Assembly: GCF_900476395.1 (NCBI RefSeq) | Contig: NZ_UIHB01000005.1 | Location: 186,001-250,000 of the forward strand | DNA: 64,000 nucleotides | Direction: 5' to 3' | Source of the DNA: Xanthomonas euroxanthea | GTDB taxonomy: Bacteria; Pseudomonadota; Gammaproteobacteria; Xanthomonadales; Xanthomonadaceae | Part shown: in pieces, positions 53,496 through 63,451 of the stretch | Numbering within the stretch: position 1 is the first letter of the stretch | Layout of the letters: every line of letters begins with the position of its first letter | Made by a program: the position numbers and the translations under genes | Notes under the pieces: generated by a model | What the model was told of the DNA's origin: nothing | The model's input: the letters and a program-made list of their open reading frames with translations, nothing else | Databases searched by the model: none

Positions 53496-55517
53496 CTACG
53501 CCAGACTGGCAGCTTTCAGTTTCTGGATCTGGTCGCGAATCTGCGCGGCCGCCTCGAACTCCAGGTCCTTGGCGTGCTGGTACATCTGCTGCTCCAGGCT
53601 CTTGAGCTTGCCGGCGATCTGGGCAGGCCCCATCGCGCGGTAATCGGGCATTTCCTCCGCCACCTGACGCGACTTCGAGCGTCCCTTGCCCGCCTTCTTC
53701 TCGGCGGCATCCTCGCGCGCACCTTCCATGATGTCGGAGATCGGACGCGCCACCGACTTGGGCGTGATGCCATGTTCCAGGTTGTACTCGACCTGCTTCT
53801 CGCGGCGACGGTCGGTTTCGTCGATCGCGGCCTGCATCGAGCGCGTCATCTTGTCGGCGTACAGAATGGCCTTGCCGCGCAGGTTGCGCGCGGCGCGGCC
53901 AATGGTCTGAATCAACGAACCGGTCGAACGCAGGAAGCCTTCCTTGTCCGCGTCCAGGATCGCCACTAGCGACACTTCCGGCATATCCAGACCTTCGCGC
54001 AACAGATTGATGCCGACCAGCACGTCGAACTTGCCCAGGCGCAGGTCGCGGATGATCTCCACGCGCTCCACGGTGTCGATATCCGAATGCAGATAGCGTA
54101 CGCGGATGCCATGCTCGCCGAGGTACTCGGTGAGGTTCTCGGACATGCGCTTGGTCAGCGTCGTCACCAGCACACGGTCGCCGAGCTTGATGCGCTCATG
54201 GATTTCGGACATCAGGTCGTCCACCTGCGTTCCGACCGGGCGAATTTCGACCACCGGATCGATCAGCCCGGTCGGGCGCACCACCAGCTCAGTGATCTCG
54301 CCGGCGGACTCACGCAGCTCGTAGGGCCCCGGCGTGGCCGACACATAGATGCTGCGCGGCGAGCGCGCCTCCCATTCCTCGAAACGCAGCGGCCGGTTGT
54401 CCAGCGCCGAGGGCAAGCGGAAACCGAACTCCACCAGCGTTTCCTTGCGCGAGCGGTCGCCCTTGTACATCGCGCCGATCTGCGGAATGGTCACATGCGA
54501 CTCGTCGATGACCAGTAGCGCGTCCGGCGGCAAATAGTCGAACAACGTCGGCGGTGGCTCGCCGGGTGCCTTGCCGGTGAGATGCCGCGAATAGTTTTCG
54601 ATACCGTTGCAGAAGCCGACTTCGGCCATCATCTCCAGATCGAACTGGGTGCGCTGCGCCAGGCGCTGCGCTTCGACCAGCTTGTTCTGCGAGTACAGCT
54701 GCTCCAAGCGCTCCTTCAATTCCTCCTTGATCGTATCCACCGCACTCAGCGTGCGCTCGCGCGTGGTCGCGTAGTGCGTCTTGGGGTACACGGTGTAGCG
54801 CTGCAGCTTGCGCAGCGTTTCGCCGGTCAGCGGATCGAACAGGGTCAGCCGCTCGATGTCGCCATCGAACAACTCGATCCGCAGCGCTTCGGTGTCGGAT
54901 TCGGCCGGGAACACGTCCAGCACTTCGCCACGCACACGGAACGCGCCGCGGGTCAGTTCGAATTCATTGCGGGTGTACTGCAGGTCGGTGAGATGGCGGA
55001 TCAACTGGCGTTGGTCAATGTGCTCACCCACCGACAGGATCAGGCGCAGAGACAGATAGTCTTCCGGCGCGCCCAGGCCGTAGATCGCCGACACCGTGGC
55101 CACTACCAGCGAATCGCGACGCGACAGCAGGGTCTTGGTCGCCGACAGACGCATCTGCTCGATGTGCTCGTTGATCGAACTGTCCTTCTCGATGAAGGTG
55201 TCCGACGACGGCACATAAGCCTCGGGCTGGTAGTAGTCGTAGTAGCTGACGAAGTACTCCACCGCGTTGTGCGGAAAGAACGACTTGAACTCGCCGTACA
55301 GCTGCGCCGCCAGCGTCTTGTTTGGCGCCATCACCAGGGTGGGCTTCTGCACCTGCTGGATCACGTTGGCAATGGTGTAGGTCTTGCCGGAGCCGGTCAC
55401 GCCCAACAGGGTCTGCTTGGCCAAGCCGGCCTCGAAGCTGGCAACCAGCTTGTCGATGGCGGCAGGCTGATCGCCGGCTGGGGAGTACGGGGATACGAGC
55501 TGAAAACGGTCGGTCAT
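53496..55517 (-). CDS. uvrB: UvrB, excinuclease ABC subunit B
   Basis: 673 residues, standard length. Helicase motif [15 protein letters not shown] (about residue 39), the DNA-probing beta-hairpin region [15 protein letters not shown], motif II as [13 protein letters not shown], and motif [11 protein letters not shown]. The C-terminal UVR domain ([24 protein letters not shown]) binds UvrC. It damages no synteny rule: it is a stand-alone DNA repair gene next to tRNA-Val. Confidence 0.98.
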   Translation of the reverse strand: MTDRFQLVSPYSPAGDQPAAIDKLVASFEAGLAKQTLLGVTGSGKTYTIANVIQQVQKPTLVMAPNKTLAAQLYGEFKSFFPHNAVEYFVSYYDYYQPEAYVPSSDTFIEKDSSINEHIEQMRLSATKTLLSRRDSLVVATVSAIYGLGAPEDYLSLRLILSVGEHIDQRQLIRHLTDLQYTRNEFELTRGAFRVRGEVLDVFPAESDTEALRIELFDGDIERLTLFDPLTGETLRKLQRYTVYPKTHYATTRERTLSAVDTIKEELKERLEQLYSQNKLVEAQRLAQRTQFDLEMMAEVGFCNGIENYSRHLTGKAPGEPPPTLFDYLPPDALLVIDESHVTIPQIGAMYKGDRSRKETLVEFGFRLPSALDNRPLRFEEWEARSPRSIYVSATPGPYELRESAGEITELVVRPTGLIDPVVEIRPVGTQVDDLMSEIHERIKLGDRVLVTTLTKRMSENLTEYLGEHGIRVRYLHSDIDTVERVEIIRDLRLGKFDVLVGINLLREGLDMPEVSLVAILDADKEGFLRSTGSLIQTIGRAARNLRGKAILYADKMTRSMQAAIDETDRRREKQVEYNLEHGITPKSVARPISDIMEGAREDAAEKKAGKGRSKSRQVAEEMPDYRAMGPAQIAGKLKSLEQQMYQHAKDLEFEAAAQIRDQIQKLKAASLA

Positions 55518-55641
55518 GGAGCGGTGCCCTCACATCGACTACTGAGTATAGCGACGCAGGATGATGGTCGTGTTCGTGCTTTCCCTACTCCGACCCGAGC
55601 AGCGGACTGATAGTTGAGCCTGCTCGCTTGCAGGATGCTCA

Positions 55642-56202
55642 ATGTCCACGGAAGGAGCATCGAACGGAATGGAGAGGAGACAGCCTCACTCAGGAATCAG
55701 CTTGATAGAAGTCTTGGCAATCATCGCATTGCTGGCTGTGCTTACCTCCATTGCATGGCCATCCTTTGCTGAGCTTCGCCGAACGCATCACGTGCGAGCG
55801 ATCATGTTCGAACTTAGCGCCACTCTGGCAATGGCCCGCTCAGCGTCCGTCACGCGCGGAGGACCCGTCGCTGTTTGCCCAAAATCTTCGACGCTGGTCT
55901 GCCTTGGCGACAGCAACTGGACTGGCGGATGGCTGATCTATTCCGACTCAGATGGCAATCGACACCCTGACGTTAGGAGCGATGTCATCTCGACAAGCTC
56001 CCCAAAGATTTCTTCGGAACTCCAGATCTACACAACCGATGGCCGTGGACAAGTACGCTATGGGCCGCTTGGCAGATCACTTGGCAGCAACCTGACCTTT
56101 CATATCTGCAGTCGCGGCATCCTCAGGGGCCAAGTCATCGTCAGCACAGCTGGGCGCCCAAGGTCGCTGCTGCCGGCAGCGCAGCAAGCTTGCCCCGTCT
56201 GA
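55642..56202 (+). CDS. FimT/GspH-type pseudopilin, isolated
   Basis: 186 residues; ATG at 55669 (with GAAGGAG before it) is an alternative start. A type III prepilin signal is present: HSGISLIEVLAIIALLAVLTSIAWPSF, with cleavage after Gly and the conserved Glu at mature position 5; the first mature residue is Ile instead of the usual Phe. A C-terminal GspH-like domain follows (MARSASVTRGGPVAVCPKSS, LIYSDSDGNR, CSRGILRGQVIVSTAGRPR), like FimT proteins that bind DNA during uptake. It lies alone between uvrB and tRNA-Asn, opposite in strand to the minor pilin operon that also has a fimT gene. Confidence 0.88.
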   Translation: MSTEGASNGMERRQPHSGISLIEVLAIIALLAVLTSIAWPSFAELRRTHHVRAIMFELSATLAMARSASVTRGGPVAVCPKSSTLVCLGDSNWTGGWLIYSDSDGNRHPDVRSDVISTSSPKISSELQIYTTDGRGQVRYGPLGRSLGSNLTFHICSRGILRGQVIVSTAGRPRSLLPAAQQACPV

Positions 56203-56261
56203 AAAATTTATCAGACAAGGGGTTGCATAACGCTCCACCGCTCCCTATAATTCACCTCCCC

Positions 56262-56338
56262 GCCCGAATAGCTCAGCCGGTTAGAGCACTTGACTGTTAA
56301 TCAGGGGGTCGTTGGTTCGAGTCCAACTTCGGGCGCCA
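56262..56338 (+). tRNA. tRNA-Asn (anticodon GTT)
   Basis: 77 bases including encoded CCA. Acceptor GCCCGAA pairs with TTCGGGC, discriminator G. D-arm GCTCAGCCGGTTAGAGC, anticodon loop CTGTTAA with anticodon GTT, T-arm GGTTCGAGTCC. A terminator follows after 12 bases. Confidence 0.97.
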
Positions 56339-56350
56339 AAAACAAAAAAA

Positions 56351-56380
56351 GACCTCCTATAGAGGTCTTTTTTTTTTGCT
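56351..56380 (+). terminator. Rho-independent terminator after tRNA-Asn
   Basis: GACCTC and GAGGTC pair in a stem with a short loop, preceded by an A-run and followed by a long T-run, as expected for a tRNA terminator. Confidence 0.92.
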
Positions 56381-56464
56381 AGAATTTTGACGGCAATACG
56401 GTTCGGTTATCAGACATATGGTCAAAGAGTAAAAGTCATGGTAGCCAAGCATCTGGAATACGAT

Positions 56465-56500
56465 AAAGGGCGGCCTGGAATTCCAGGCCGCCCTTTTAGC
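56465..56500. terminator. Palindromic bidirectional terminator before the pilin operon end
   Basis: AAAGGGCGGCCTGGAA is followed directly by its perfect reverse complement, giving a 16-base-arm palindrome with A/T-rich flanks on both sides. It lies 36 bases past the pilE stop codon and should end the minor pilin operon transcript. Confidence 0.87.
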
Positions 56501-56531
56501 TTTTATCAATTTACGTGATTCTCAAAAGACT

Positions 56532-56957
56532 TTACCAACATTGGGTGGCGCCACCCGAACCCGAAGCAGCACGCACACCGAGCTGATTGATCGTTAACGT
56601 GCCGCATGTCGAGTCGTTCTGCCCAGAGGTTGGCGTAGCGCTCAACGAAAAGCTTGTAGCTGTGGGCGTGCCTGAGGAAAATGTATAGAAATTTGCAATG
56701 TCAGCACTACATGCCCCCATACTTCCACCAACATAAGTCGTATTGATCGTGTAATAACGCTCCATGGTTTGAGCACCCTCTTGAAGACATGCGGCGGCGG
56801 CTGAACGACGAGATTTGATAACTGATGATCGATAACTATTGATTGCTATAGCAGCGAGAATGCCAACGATCGCGACTGCAATCATTAACTCCAGCAAGCT
56901 GAAACCAGAATTCTTCTGAAAGTAACCCCCAGATGAGTTGCGATTCATATTGCTCAT
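56532..56957 (-). CDS. pilE: PilE, type IV pilus minor pilin
   Basis: 141 residues; ATG at 56948 is an alternative start. Type III signal: KNSGFSLLELMIAVAIVGILAAIAINSY with cleavage G/F and Glu5, then the pilin body with ACLQEGAQTMERYYTINTTYVGG. A C-terminal disulfide pair is likely between Cys residues in DSTCGTL and TQCW. It is the last gene of the fimT-pilVWXY1E operon. The ATG follows the pilY1 stop by three bases. Confidence 0.93.
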   Translation of the reverse strand: MSNMNRNSSGGYFQKNSGFSLLELMIAVAIVGILAAIAINSYRSSVIKSRRSAAAACLQEGAQTMERYYTINTTYVGGSMGACSADIANFYTFSSGTPTATSFSLSATPTSGQNDSTCGTLTINQLGVRAASGSGGATQCW

Positions 56958-56960
56958 GAT

Positions 56961-59900
56961 TTAGTCCCTAATAATTTCGCGCCAGGATACACGCCCTGTA
57001 TTGCGATTATCCGCAATATTGACGCCACCCAAACTTCCCTTGGAACCACCAACGACAATTTTCCCCCGCAGAACATTCCCAAGTGTCGGCATGCCCACCC
57101 CTAAATTGACCGAACCCACTGGCAATCCACCTACAGTCTCGTCACTAAAACTACCATCACCGTCGAGATCAAAGAAAGACTCTGTACCGCTCGTGCCAGT
57201 AAAGGCATCCAGTGCATTGATGTAGCCTGTACCGTCCGCCTGGCATGCACTAGCTGTCGGGATAATGCTGCTAACCAAAAGCGTTCTATTGAACAATTGC
57301 GCTTCACTCACAATCCGCTCACCCTCCAAGGTAACAGCACCTCCAGTGACAGCCGCCGGTTTCAGTAAATCGATATACCAACCTCTAGAGCCAGCTGGTA
57401 AGATCGAATTGGGCTGAAATGCTCGTACTGGAAATCCATTTTGAGTGCCGGTCACCGTGATTGAGCGGGTAGTCAAAGCTGTTCGAGCAAGCGTTGTATT
57501 GCTGGCAGAAGTTGCTGTGTCAACGATCCCATACAAAGATTGTCCACTCTTGTCTGTGAGATCACCGGTCGTCATGAAACGGCCGGTACCAAAGAAAAGC
57601 CATGTCTCGTAAGTGCTTGGGTTCAATGCCACTGTCATATCCGCAGTGATTGGCTGCAAGGTACTGCCAGTGCCAACTGGATAAGAAGCAGTAAAAATTG
57701 GACTGCCGGTGTTTGCAACACGCCAACCGCCGGATGCTACCCCGGAAAGATCGAACTTCCAAACATTTCCCCTTACATCACCGGCATACACATAATCAAC
57801 CGTCCCATTGGCATCCGCATCCCATCCCGTTGCGCCGGATAGGCCATTCGGCGCACTAGAAGATCCCACATTAGTATTAATCTGCTTGAGAAGCGTACCG
57901 GTTTCCAGATTGTAAACCAGCAGTACAGCCTGATCGTTAGTGCTATTGATACCATTCGCAACTACTAGCGCAGTAGTACCGTCATTGAGCCTGGCGACGA
58001 AAGGACGAGATTGAATAAATCCGATATTTGCAGCTTCCGCATCACCACTTGCACCGTAACGCTCCCACTTTACGTTACTTGCAGAAAAATTACTTGGCGT
58101 CGTCACATCCAACGCGTAGACACCCTTCCCGCCTTTACCTAGACTTCCTACTAGGATAGTTCTATCAGGTGTCTGAGCTCTTGTCGAAAGAATGACTGGC
58201 CCATCGACGAAGTAGCGATGACTGTACGTAGGCGCACTTAAACTACCTAGATCGGCGAAATTAATTGAAGAAGGAATGTATGCAAATTGTTCAACACCGT
58301 TAGTCGCATTAAAAGCATGCAACATCCCGTCATTGGCGCCCACATAAACCGTTCCAGTGTCGGACGAGTATGCAGGCGAAGAACTAACGATATCACCCAG
58401 GAGGGAGGTCCGATTGCGCAGAGTTCCGCCATTCACCAGTTCTTTACTGCGGTTCCCCGCTATGTACAAAGCATTATCATCACCTGTCACAGCTGGCGCG
58501 GATGCACGCGCAAGAGACGCAGCCTGCCCTGCTGTCGGGAATGTGGAACCCGCGACACCATTCCAAGTGAAGATCTTGCGATTACTGGTGGGAATACCTT
58601 GGGAAGCACTCCACGTAGGGGTACCAGAAACCGCAGAGTTCACAACCGGATAGGCATTAAGCTCGCCTGTCCAGACGCCCGAAAGATAGCTGGCAGTGAA
58701 AACAAGCGTCCCCCCGTCCAAACTGGTTGACGTTGCTGAAACATTGGAAAAAGAGCCTGTACGCTGAGTGATTGTCGAGAGAGCGGCGGTCAGCCCAAGC
58801 TTGAATGCGTTCGGATCCGCAGCAGTTAGAAAGGTTCCGCGCCCATTAACTGCCGCATGCCACAAGTCATCGATGCGCGCCAGGATATCATTACCACCGG
58901 TATAAGTTGGCTGTGGGTCAGGCCAGCCGATAGTACCAGCCACCAAACGAGCCAAGTCGGTTGCAGGATCAAGAACACCCCGCGCACCAATTGCAATCCC
59001 GAAAGTGACCATATGCTGCCAAAATGCCGGATCGGCATTGCTGGTGGGCACAATATTATCCAAATCCGATCGTAAATCGCTCTTCCAGTACGACATTGCG
59101 ACGTCGGCCAACGTATTCGAATAAGAATCCGAATACGGCGTACTTGCTGTGTAGCCATAGGGAGCCGGCACGCCTCCAGGGCCGCTGTATGTAGTTCCGT
59201 TAGTTCCATCTTGGTTGCCCGGATTGACAGCAGTGGCGCCATTCCAGTAACCGTCGGTGGTCATAATTGCGAAATTTTGGCGGCAAGCGTACTGATCTAC
59301 GCCTGCTTCCGGGCCATAAGGTCCGGTTGAACTAGAACCTTGAAAGTACTGCCCAACTCCGTCTAAAGCATTTAACAAAGGAGTTCCATTGTAGCCGCTA
59401 GCATTATACAAGCGGTTATACCAATTCGTTCGCGCAGAGATTGCTGCAGCCCCGCCTGAAGCGGCCTTATCCATGAAAAGGCCCTGATTACCGTCATTGA
59501 CTGGAATATCGAGATTATTCCGCGACCAAATGGTCCTGAAACCAACCCGCACATTGGCTCCAAGATCACTGAACGCTTGACCAGCGCCAGCCTTGGCTGC
59601 TTTGATGCGGGTACGATGATAGGAAAACCAGGTGGCGTAATTAATGGCTTCCTGGGAAGCATTTCTTCCCGTTGGAGTAGCAGCAGTACAATTTATCCAA
59701 TCGCTACTATCACTCCCGGAAGAACAGCGATTAGTTCGCGCGACTGTGGCCGCGAGTGTATATGTTGCTGAACCGATATTACCGCCCCGTGAAACCTCAA
59801 CAAGATATGTACTATCAGTAGCAACTACCACCTGACAAGAAACGGTTGATCCTGCACTTGCGGTCTGGGTGCATTCAGCAGCAGAACTCAACGCGTTACT

Positions 59901-60719
59901 TACCCTCAAAGTTGCTAAGCGGGTCCCAGTTGTAGTGAGTGTAGCAGTAAAAACCCTGTTCGCAGGTACAACAATAGTATAAGAATCAGTTTCGTTTCTG
60001 TTAACGGAATTTGAGACGGGATATCCAGTTACGGAGGAAGGAGCAGCAGTAACGACAGGACCAAATTCACTCCGCGTTACCGTGTTTGCATCACTGATCT
60101 GATATCGAAAATAGTTATTTGCATTTGAAAGGTAATTTGTCGCAGCATTATTTAAATCCTTAGGCACATAAAACGTCTGGACTCCGCCACAAACCCTTTG
60201 ATTAGCTCCTGTACCATCGGCGTTACCATTTCTATCAAAATTTGAACAGCTAGCACCATTTGCAAGATCTATAGTTGTACCCGAAGCTCTATTAAAATCT
60301 CCATACGCCGCACCGTACGAGGTACCACCCATCATCAATGCGCCGGCAGATGTAATCCAAGGCTGATAGTTAACAGCGGGGTTATAATAGATCGTATTAC
60401 CGATATAAGCATTATCAGTAATGTCGAGCACAACCTGATTGTTTGATACTGTACAGTTACCACCATTTGTATCACGGCGACAAATCTGAGAAATCTGAGG
60501 GTTTGCTAAATCCTCAAATGCCATCGAGCCTGAGTCATCTAAAATGAACATGATGTTCGGCGGAACACGGCTGGCCGTTGTCAGCGGATCGGTGGGCAAT
60601 GTGATACCGGCATTGGCAGGAAGCGACAGCAGGGTAGCCAGCATAGATAACACAGGCACCATGAGCGCCTTACGCAAGCCATCCAACCTCCGGCGGAATG
60701 GACTTTTAGAGATGGTCAT
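56961..60719 (-). CDS. pilY1: PilY1, pilus tip adhesin / biogenesis factor
   Basis: 1252 residues with signal peptide ending near SLPANA. The N-terminus has a von Willebrand A-like MIDAS motif DDSGS (residues 61-65), part of a large variable domain. The C-terminal PilY1 beta-propeller begins near residue 730 (LLGDIVSSSPAYSSDTGTVYVGANDGMLHAFN) and holds the calcium-binding loop DADANGTVDYVYAGD near residue 965. A second EF-like loop DLDGDGSFSD is found near the C-terminus. It supports pilus extension and adhesion. The gene has lower GC and freer codon use than flanking genes, especially in its 5' half, suggesting fast change or transfer. Confidence 0.94.
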   Translation of the reverse strand: MTISKSPFRRRLDGLRKALMVPVLSMLATLLSLPANAGITLPTDPLTTASRVPPNIMFILDDSGSMAFEDLANPQISQICRRDTNGGNCTVSNNQVVLDITDNAYIGNTIYYNPAVNYQPWITSAGALMMGGTSYGAAYGDFNRASGTTIDLANGASCSNFDRNGNADGTGANQRVCGGVQTFYVPKDLNNAATNYLSNANNYFRYQISDANTVTRSEFGPVVTAAPSSVTGYPVSNSVNRNETDSYTIVVPANRVFTATLTTTGTRLATLRVSNALSSAAECTQTASAGSTVSCQVVVATDSTYLVEVSRGGNIGSATYTLAATVARTNRCSSGSDSSDWINCTAATPTGRNASQEAINYATWFSYHRTRIKAAKAGAGQAFSDLGANVRVGFRTIWSRNNLDIPVNDGNQGLFMDKAASGGAAAISARTNWYNRLYNASGYNGTPLLNALDGVGQYFQGSSSTGPYGPEAGVDQYACRQNFAIMTTDGYWNGATAVNPGNQDGTNGTTYSGPGGVPAPYGYTASTPYSDSYSNTLADVAMSYWKSDLRSDLDNIVPTSNADPAFWQHMVTFGIAIGARGVLDPATDLARLVAGTIGWPDPQPTYTGGNDILARIDDLWHAAVNGRGTFLTAADPNAFKLGLTAALSTITQRTGSFSNVSATSTSLDGGTLVFTASYLSGVWTGELNAYPVVNSAVSGTPTWSASQGIPTSNRKIFTWNGVAGSTFPTAGQAASLARASAPAVTGDDNALYIAGNRSKELVNGGTLRNRTSLLGDIVSSSPAYSSDTGTVYVGANDGMLHAFNATNGVEQFAYIPSSINFADLGSLSAPTYSHRYFVDGPVILSTRAQTPDRTILVGSLGKGGKGVYALDVTTPSNFSASNVKWERYGASGDAEAANIGFIQSRPFVARLNDGTTALVVANGINSTNDQAVLLVYNLETGTLLKQINTNVGSSSAPNGLSGATGWDADANGTVDYVYAGDVRGNVWKFDLSGVASGGWRVANTGSPIFTASYPVGTGSTLQPITADMTVALNPSTYETWLFFGTGRFMTTGDLTDKSGQSLYGIVDTATSASNTTLARTALTTRSITVTGTQNGFPVRAFQPNSILPAGSRGWYIDLLKPAAVTGGAVTLEGERIVSEAQLFNRTLLVSSIIPTASACQADGTGYINALDAFTGTSGTESFFDLDGDGSFSDETVGGLPVGSVNLGVGMPTLGNVLRGKIVVGGSKGSLGGVNIADNRNTGRVSWREIIRD

Positions 60720-60728
60720 GTCGGGCCC

Positions 60729-61241
60729 CTACTGCTTGATATAGTTTGTCTGCAGGAGTACCTGGGAACGCCCGGCCCCCTCACTGACAGCGGTAATGCG
60801 ATACCTGGGTGACAAGCACAATGCCGGTATCGGTGAAATACGATCACATGCAGGCCATGTAGGAGCATCGCCCATGTATTCAATGATGTATTGAGGCGCA
60901 GTCGTTAAATCTACCGTCAAGGTTGCAGTACGCCAACCGGAACGGCTGGTGGCGAGCCAACGATCCGTATCGGTAGCCAATGGGGTAGCGCAGACCCCAT
61001 CTACGCATCCACTATTTGGAACACTGATCGTTGTTGCAGCTTTGATACGTCCCTCTGCCTCTCGCATGGCACCTTCTGCTGCTTGAAAACTTCTGCCGCG
61101 ATCGACGAGATTCGACGCCATTCGCTCTTCAAGCAGCGTACTGCGCAGGACTGCCAAACCCAGCAAAGTCATGATTAACAAAAGCAAAAGCACGACAATG
61201 AGTGACACACCGGCCTGAGATCGATAATGGAGAGTGTTCAT
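60729..61241 (-). CDS. pilX: PilX, type IV pilus minor pilin
   Basis: 170 residues. Prepilin-like signal SQAGVSLIVVLLLLLIMTLLGLAVLRS; mature position 5 is not Glu, as in PilX and GspK proteins, which are placed at the pilus tip. Conserved PilX part: ERMASNLVDRGRSFQAAEGAMREAEGRI. Its ATG overlaps the pilW stop by four bases. Confidence 0.92.
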   Translation of the reverse strand: MNTLHYRSQAGVSLIVVLLLLLIMTLLGLAVLRSTLLEERMASNLVDRGRSFQAAEGAMREAEGRIKAATTISVPNSGCVDGVCATPLATDTDRWLATSRSGWRTATLTVDLTTAPQYIIEYMGDAPTWPACDRISPIPALCLSPRYRITAVSEGAGRSQVLLQTNYIKQ

Positions 61242-62254
61242 GCATTGCGATTCCGAAGTGCGATCACATGACTAAGGGTGCGGGTAATGGCCTCGCCGCC
61301 AGGGCCGGAACGAGTTGAATCCAGCATTTCCAGGCGAATGCTAACAGCGATAACGGATGACCAGTCGGTTACGGAACTGGCGTCTACATACGTTGACTGC
61401 CCTCTGACAAGATACTGCAACTGCATGTTATTGACGCCTTCCAACACTTCGTCGTTACGCTGCGACAAAGCACTCCCGGAATAAACCATTTGCGACTGAT
61501 ATAAAGACCTGGTTCCACGCGCATTCGTACCAATGAACCATCGGGAAGCATGCAGGTTGGCGAGGACGGAGCCAGCTGCAACAAACGCGAACTGCGAGCC
61601 GCCACAGATCGGCATCGCCAAACCGGTTGAACAATTCCCTGGGGAAACTCCACTGACCGCATGGACAACATTAGACCCACTCGCTGCGCTGACCTGAAAA
61701 ATGGCCGACTGTCGCGCATTGCAAGCCACTACGACGTCGCCTGTCGAGATGCCCGCAGCGGCAGCCGTGGTATTAAGAGTAAGCGTGGCCGAAGCAGTAT
61801 TGTCCAACGCAATGGTTGCGACTTCATAGCCAGAACCCAGAATTTGTAGTGCGTCGGTCCCTGCGATGCGGGTACCGGTTGCTGTGCCGTTTGCTGGAGA
61901 ACCAGAAGAAAAAGCCCCCTCGACACCCGTTATGCCGGAACTCCACGTGTCGATGTTCGTGTACCAATTCGCAGCCTTATTGTTTACCACGTTGGCGATT
62001 GGCACTGTATTTACACATGGATTCCCGGAAGCTTCACGGACATCGCGTGCCATCAATTCGAAAGCTGTCCGCACATTTTCCTGAACGCGCCCCAAGCCCT
62101 CAGTGGCGCTATAAGTACGACGATTGGAAAGGAAGATACCAATAGCTGCACCCACTACCAGCAGCCCTAAGATAAGAGCAATCATCAGCTCAATAAGCGT
62201 TACGCCACGCATACCCGACCTGCTGGCACGCCTATATTTCCTCAAGCTATTCAT
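61238..62254 (-). CDS. pilW: PilW, type IV pilus minor pilin
   Basis: 338 residues. Type III signal MRGVTLIELMIALILGLLVVGAAIGIFL, with Glu5. It has the PilW region QENVRTAFELMARDVREASGNPC and a larger C-terminal domain. It overlaps pilV at its start and pilX at its end by four bases each, so translation is coupled. Confidence 0.93.
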   Translation of the reverse strand: MNSLRKYRRASRSGMRGVTLIELMIALILGLLVVGAAIGIFLSNRRTYSATEGLGRVQENVRTAFELMARDVREASGNPCVNTVPIANVVNNKAANWYTNIDTWSSGITGVEGAFSSGSPANGTATGTRIAGTDALQILGSGYEVATIALDNTASATLTLNTTAAAAGISTGDVVVACNARQSAIFQVSAASGSNVVHAVSGVSPGNCSTGLAMPICGGSQFAFVAAGSVLANLHASRWFIGTNARGTRSLYQSQMVYSGSALSQRNDEVLEGVNNMQLQYLVRGQSTYVDASSVTDWSSVIAVSIRLEMLDSTRSGPGGEAITRTLSHVIALRNRNA

Positions 62255-62688
62255 AGGCGTGTCTTAATTGAAAATTGCTGGACAGAACTACCGTTTTTTG
62301 CCCGACTGTCGTCCCACCTGACTATCGCTTCGCATGCCGTATCGCTGCAGCTAATAGTGCCGCAAGCGGTAGAATTTATGGAGCTTTTTAATCCTTGCAA
62401 CCAGTTACTGATATCGTTGGAGACCAGACTGGAACCAGTGGGAGCGGTGCAAGAGGTTTGGTTGTAACCCCCTGACGTGGCAACTGCAAGATTTGCGCGC
62501 ATCGCATCAAAAATGGTGTAAGCCTGTATTACGGCTTGGCTGCGTTCCAGCGAACTCTGACTGTTGCGGAGAGCTGTAGCTTGCATTGCGGCAATACCCA
62601 GCATACCGACCCCTAGCACCAGCACTGAAATCATGACCTCAACTAGACCAACGCCTGCCATCGAATTGCGTTTAATAAATTTTTTCAT
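62251..62688 (-). CDS. pilV: PilV, type IV pilus minor pilin
   Basis: 145 residues from the ATG at 62688. Signal MAGVGLVEVMISVLVLGVGMLGIAAMQATALRNSQSSLERSQA is typical of PilV, including the LGVGMLGIAAMQ stretch. Four Cys residues in the C-terminal half (for example CGTISCSDTAC) may form disulfides. It starts seven bases after the fimT stop. Confidence 0.94.
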   Translation of the reverse strand: MKKFIKRNSMAGVGLVEVMISVLVLGVGMLGIAAMQATALRNSQSSLERSQAVIQAYTIFDAMRANLAVATSGGYNQTSCTAPTGSSLVSNDISNWLQGLKSSINSTACGTISCSDTACEAIVRWDDSRAKNGSSVQQFSIKTRL

Positions 62689-62695
62689 GCCCGCC

Positions 62696-63286
62696 TCACA
62701 GCGTAGTAGGTGCATTGACCGGAGATGCGCAGGTGATATCGCTCGCACCATTACGCACAGCAGCGCGGCTTCCGCTGACGATTACAACAACACGGACATT
62801 TTGAGGCGGAGTGCTGGTCGTTAGGCAAGAACTGACAGCCGCAGCGAGCAACGCACCTGTTGCATCACGCGCCAAACCATCAGCTCTAAATTCGACTGCA
62901 TTGCCGTTACTAACAATTGCAGGACTCGCCTGAATTAGTAGCGGCATCTTCGCTGTGCCGACTCGCAGCACCTCGTTGGTAGCTTTGACCATAATGATCC
63001 ATTGGTTCCAAGAGCCGCTGGTACAACTGGACGCATTGCTGCTTGGGCACACAAGCACCGTCTGATTACGTCGCACAGCCTCAGACCGCGCCATCTGCAG
63101 CGACGCCAACACCTCGTTTGCAGATGCGGTAAGCCGATTACTATTTATCAGCCCTGTAAAACTTGGGATAGCAATTGCCGCCACGATCGCAAGCACAGCC
63201 ACGGTCACCATCAATTCAACCAGACTGAACCCTAGATGCTGACCTAACTGCACGTCATCCCGCAGGTTGCGTCGCAACGCCGGCAT
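62696..63286 (-). CDS. fimT: FimT/FimU (GspH family) minor pilin
   Basis: 196 residues from the ATG at 63286, which follows GAGGAAA; ATG at 63304 is less well placed. Signal GFSLVELMVTVAVLAIVAAIAIPSF with Glu5, then the GspH domain (ANEVLASLQMARSEAVRRNQTVLVCPSS). It starts the minor pilin operon and begins tip assembly. Confidence 0.93.
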   Translation of the reverse strand: MPALRRNLRDDVQLGQHLGFSLVELMVTVAVLAIVAAIAIPSFTGLINSNRLTASANEVLASLQMARSEAVRRNQTVLVCPSSNASSCTSGSWNQWIIMVKATNEVLRVGTAKMPLLIQASPAIVSNGNAVEFRADGLARDATGALLAAAVSSCLTTSTPPQNVRVVVIVSGSRAAVRNGASDITCASPVNAPTTL

Positions 63287-63451
63287 GGTATTTCCTCGCT
63301 TCATTCCCCAGCGTAACGCTAGTGGTCGTCGTCAGCATACGCAACGAGTGGCCGATGAGCGGCCCAGATTGGGGAATGAATGGAGCAACTTTCGCTTGAT
63401 GAACCGGTGCATCATGTTCGCACTATTGCACCTTAGAAAGACTTCAAGCGT
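63287..63451. promoter_or_regulatory. Divergent promoter region of fimT operon and sensor kinase
   Basis: 165 bases between divergent start codons. It contains a perfect ten-base inverted repeat, TCATTCCCCA at 63301-63310 and TGGGGAATGA at 63370-63379, with 59 bases between the arms. No clear -35/-10 or RpoN box was assigned. This is where a response regulator controlling the pilins could bind. Confidence 0.5.
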
